The notes beneath the pieces were generated by a model. The model was given only the letters and a program-made list of their open reading frames with translations. It did no database searches and was not told where the DNA came from. 64,000 bases of DNA from Chondrosia reniformis (lineage: Eukaryota > Porifera > Demospongiae > Chondrillida > Chondrillidae), in the NCBI GenBank assembly GCA_947172415.1, contig OX359199.1, positions 1,452,001 to 1,516,000 of the forward strand, given 5' to 3'. Below, piece after piece: positions 62,526-64,000 of the stretch (position 1 is the stretch's first letter; each line of letters begins with the position of its first letter). A program made the position numbers and the translations under genes.

Positions 62526-64000
62526 AGGGTACCTGAAGTCTCCTTCCTTCTGGCGATACCTTTGGTACTTTGCCATATATCCGCTGGATCAGGTCTCCGT
62601 ATCCACCAGAGAGGAGACCATCCTATAAAGGTATGTACATGTGTATAGTGCAGTCATATGGCTGATCATTGATATGACACCAAACCAGACACTTATCTTG
62701 GTTGAGTGGCAATCAATGAAAAAATTACAAATCTAAACAAACTGTACCACACTGATGAGCTCTAAAATGGGCAAAATTTGTGTTTTCTTTTCCCCTCTTG
62801 GATGATTCGGAGTCGATCACTGTTTGCCATATTAATAGGACCTCAGGTCTCCCGGCCAGCCGAGATAAGACTTTGGTCACTTGCAATTGATTGGTCAGGT
62901 ATATGTATTGGCACATCTATTGTGCAATCAAGTATATAGCAGCTGCTAATTGTATCTCTTTTAGAACTCAGTTTAGACTATATCTGGTGATACTCTTATT
63001 AAAGTATTCAAAGGAATACATCATTGATAGGAGAGAGCTGATGTATATGTATACAAAACCAGATAAGGGATATTTTCAATGTAAATACTTACTGCTTCAT
63101 CTAATATGAAAAACATTATCTATGGAAAAGGAAAAAAAGAAAAAAAAACAGAAATGTTAATGGTAAGGTTACACCTTGTAGATTACATATGTGTATATTT
63201 ACGTACGTACATTAGAAAGGTTTAGACTGTTTGTATTGATGAGATCCTCCAACCTTCCAGGAGTACCTGTCACAATATCTACCTGTATGTACGTACATGT
63301 TAATAGGATGTATATACTACAGTATATTGGACTCTAACTATTAAAACACACTACAATAATCAAACCACTAATAATAATGTAATGAGGCAATATGTCTTTT
63401 ATTGAGGTGACATTTCTTCACCTTCCTATGTACTCGCAATACTAAATTACATTTGGTATATACTGTAGGTGCAGTATTAGGATGGCAAGAGGTTATTTCA
63501 AACTAGTTTTTTATATGTATATATACCTACATACTCAAAAATATAATAGAGTTTCAATTTAACTGTAAAGGCTAACAGTTGTGGTTGTATTATCAGTCTA
63601 ATATCACATGTATTTGTCACATCTCTTACCCCTTTTTGCAACTGTTTTATCTGCTCCTTAGCGCTCTCTCCTCCCATCATCAGACAAGCGCTGCACAACA
63701 GTTTAAAGGGAAGAATGCACGCAGGAAGGACATGTCAGTTATGAAGTATCACTCTAGACAGACATACAGTAGAGGATTACATTTTGAGAGAGATGTTGAG
63801 ATATGGGATGAATGTTGGTATAATTATATACTAAGCTTCAATGTACTTAATAAAAAATGTCTTATAATTGTTACATTCAATACAGTGTGGATTGCTATCA
63901 GATCAGTGAATATTGAATGTGGTGTGTACATACTTACTTCACTTTTGGATCAGGTAAATGAGCCTTAAATTTGACAATATTATCGTGTGTCTAATTGATT

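Larger units (their letters stand above)
59855..64000 (-). pseudogene. DDX1: DDX1 copy C: helicase C-domain exons deleted (runs off window)
   Basis: Exons 15 to 23 are present, for example 62622-62533 (exon 19) and 60772-60696 (exon 23). Next to exon 23 the sequence jumps, at about 60664, into the middle of exon 27. Exons 24, 25 and 26 and the first half of 27 are gone, and with them motifs IV, V and VI. Exon 28 (60468-60349) is one base short and frameshifted. Exon 29 (59907-59855) breaks off after KEL. The 5' half lies outside the window. It cannot make a normal helicase. Confidence 0.87.

Noticed and set aside
62173-62648. Three overlapping plus-strand frames of 112-153 residues with a repeated peptide
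   Set aside because: They come from a 31-bp minisatellite with no stops. All three frames are equally open, so there is no coding signal.

Overview
The window is eukaryotic. It has many short exons with GT..AG borders, AT-rich introns, and families of DNA transposons and minisatellites. The gene content (a DDX1 RNA helicase beside a multi-death-fold, ZU5-containing protein) and the very frequent TACGTAC-type intron sequence suggest an early-branching metazoan. A demosponge such as Amphimedon is my best guess; that is inference, not proof.

The window is a tandem array of one two-gene unit of about 27-29 kb. In each unit a DDX1 gene runs on the minus strand and a multi-CARD/ZU5/death-fold gene runs on the plus strand. 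The two are divergent and start about 0.4-0.55 kb apart. Layout: 1-1.7 kb, a long hairpin repeat and a broken DDX1 fragment; 1.77-11.25 kb, DDX1 copy A, 29 exons that join without a frame break into 728 codons plus stop; 11.25-11.80 kb, a shared divergent promoter; 11.80-28.88 kb, CARD gene 1, 19 exons and 1149 codons in frame; 29.4-38.0 kb, DDX1 copy B, frameshifted in the SPRY domain and missing its last two exons; 38.45-38.81 kb, a stub of a second CARD gene; 39.34-40.76 kb, a fourth, 5'-only DDX1 copy; 41.15-59.3 kb, CARD gene 2, with more CARD exons and two possible terminal exons; 59.85-64 kb, DDX1 copy C, which has lost the exons for helicase motifs IV-VI.

The CARD genes look like cassette genes. 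Exons 1 to 10 (gene 1) or 1 to 12 (gene 2) are all phase 1 to phase 1, and most CARD exons are exactly 192 nt. Exons can therefore be gained or lost without breaking the frame, and gene 2 shows recent gains. C-terminal to the CARD array are an unrecognised region, a short repeated motif, a ZU5 domain with a following conserved segment, and a terminal death-fold domain. This N-to-C order recalls ZU5-death proteins such as UNC5 and PIDD, with a CARD array replacing the usual N-terminus.

Comparing the paralogous units gives exact empty sites for several transposons: a piggyBac-like element with TTAA, a 237-bp element with TTG, a 754-bp fold-back element with GTAC, and a hAT of the ZMYM1/DUF4371 type. 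The system worth a second look is the co-duplicated, head-to-head pairing of a nucleic-acid helicase that is an RNA sensor in mammals with an expanding CARD-array signalling protein. Any functional link between the two is inference.
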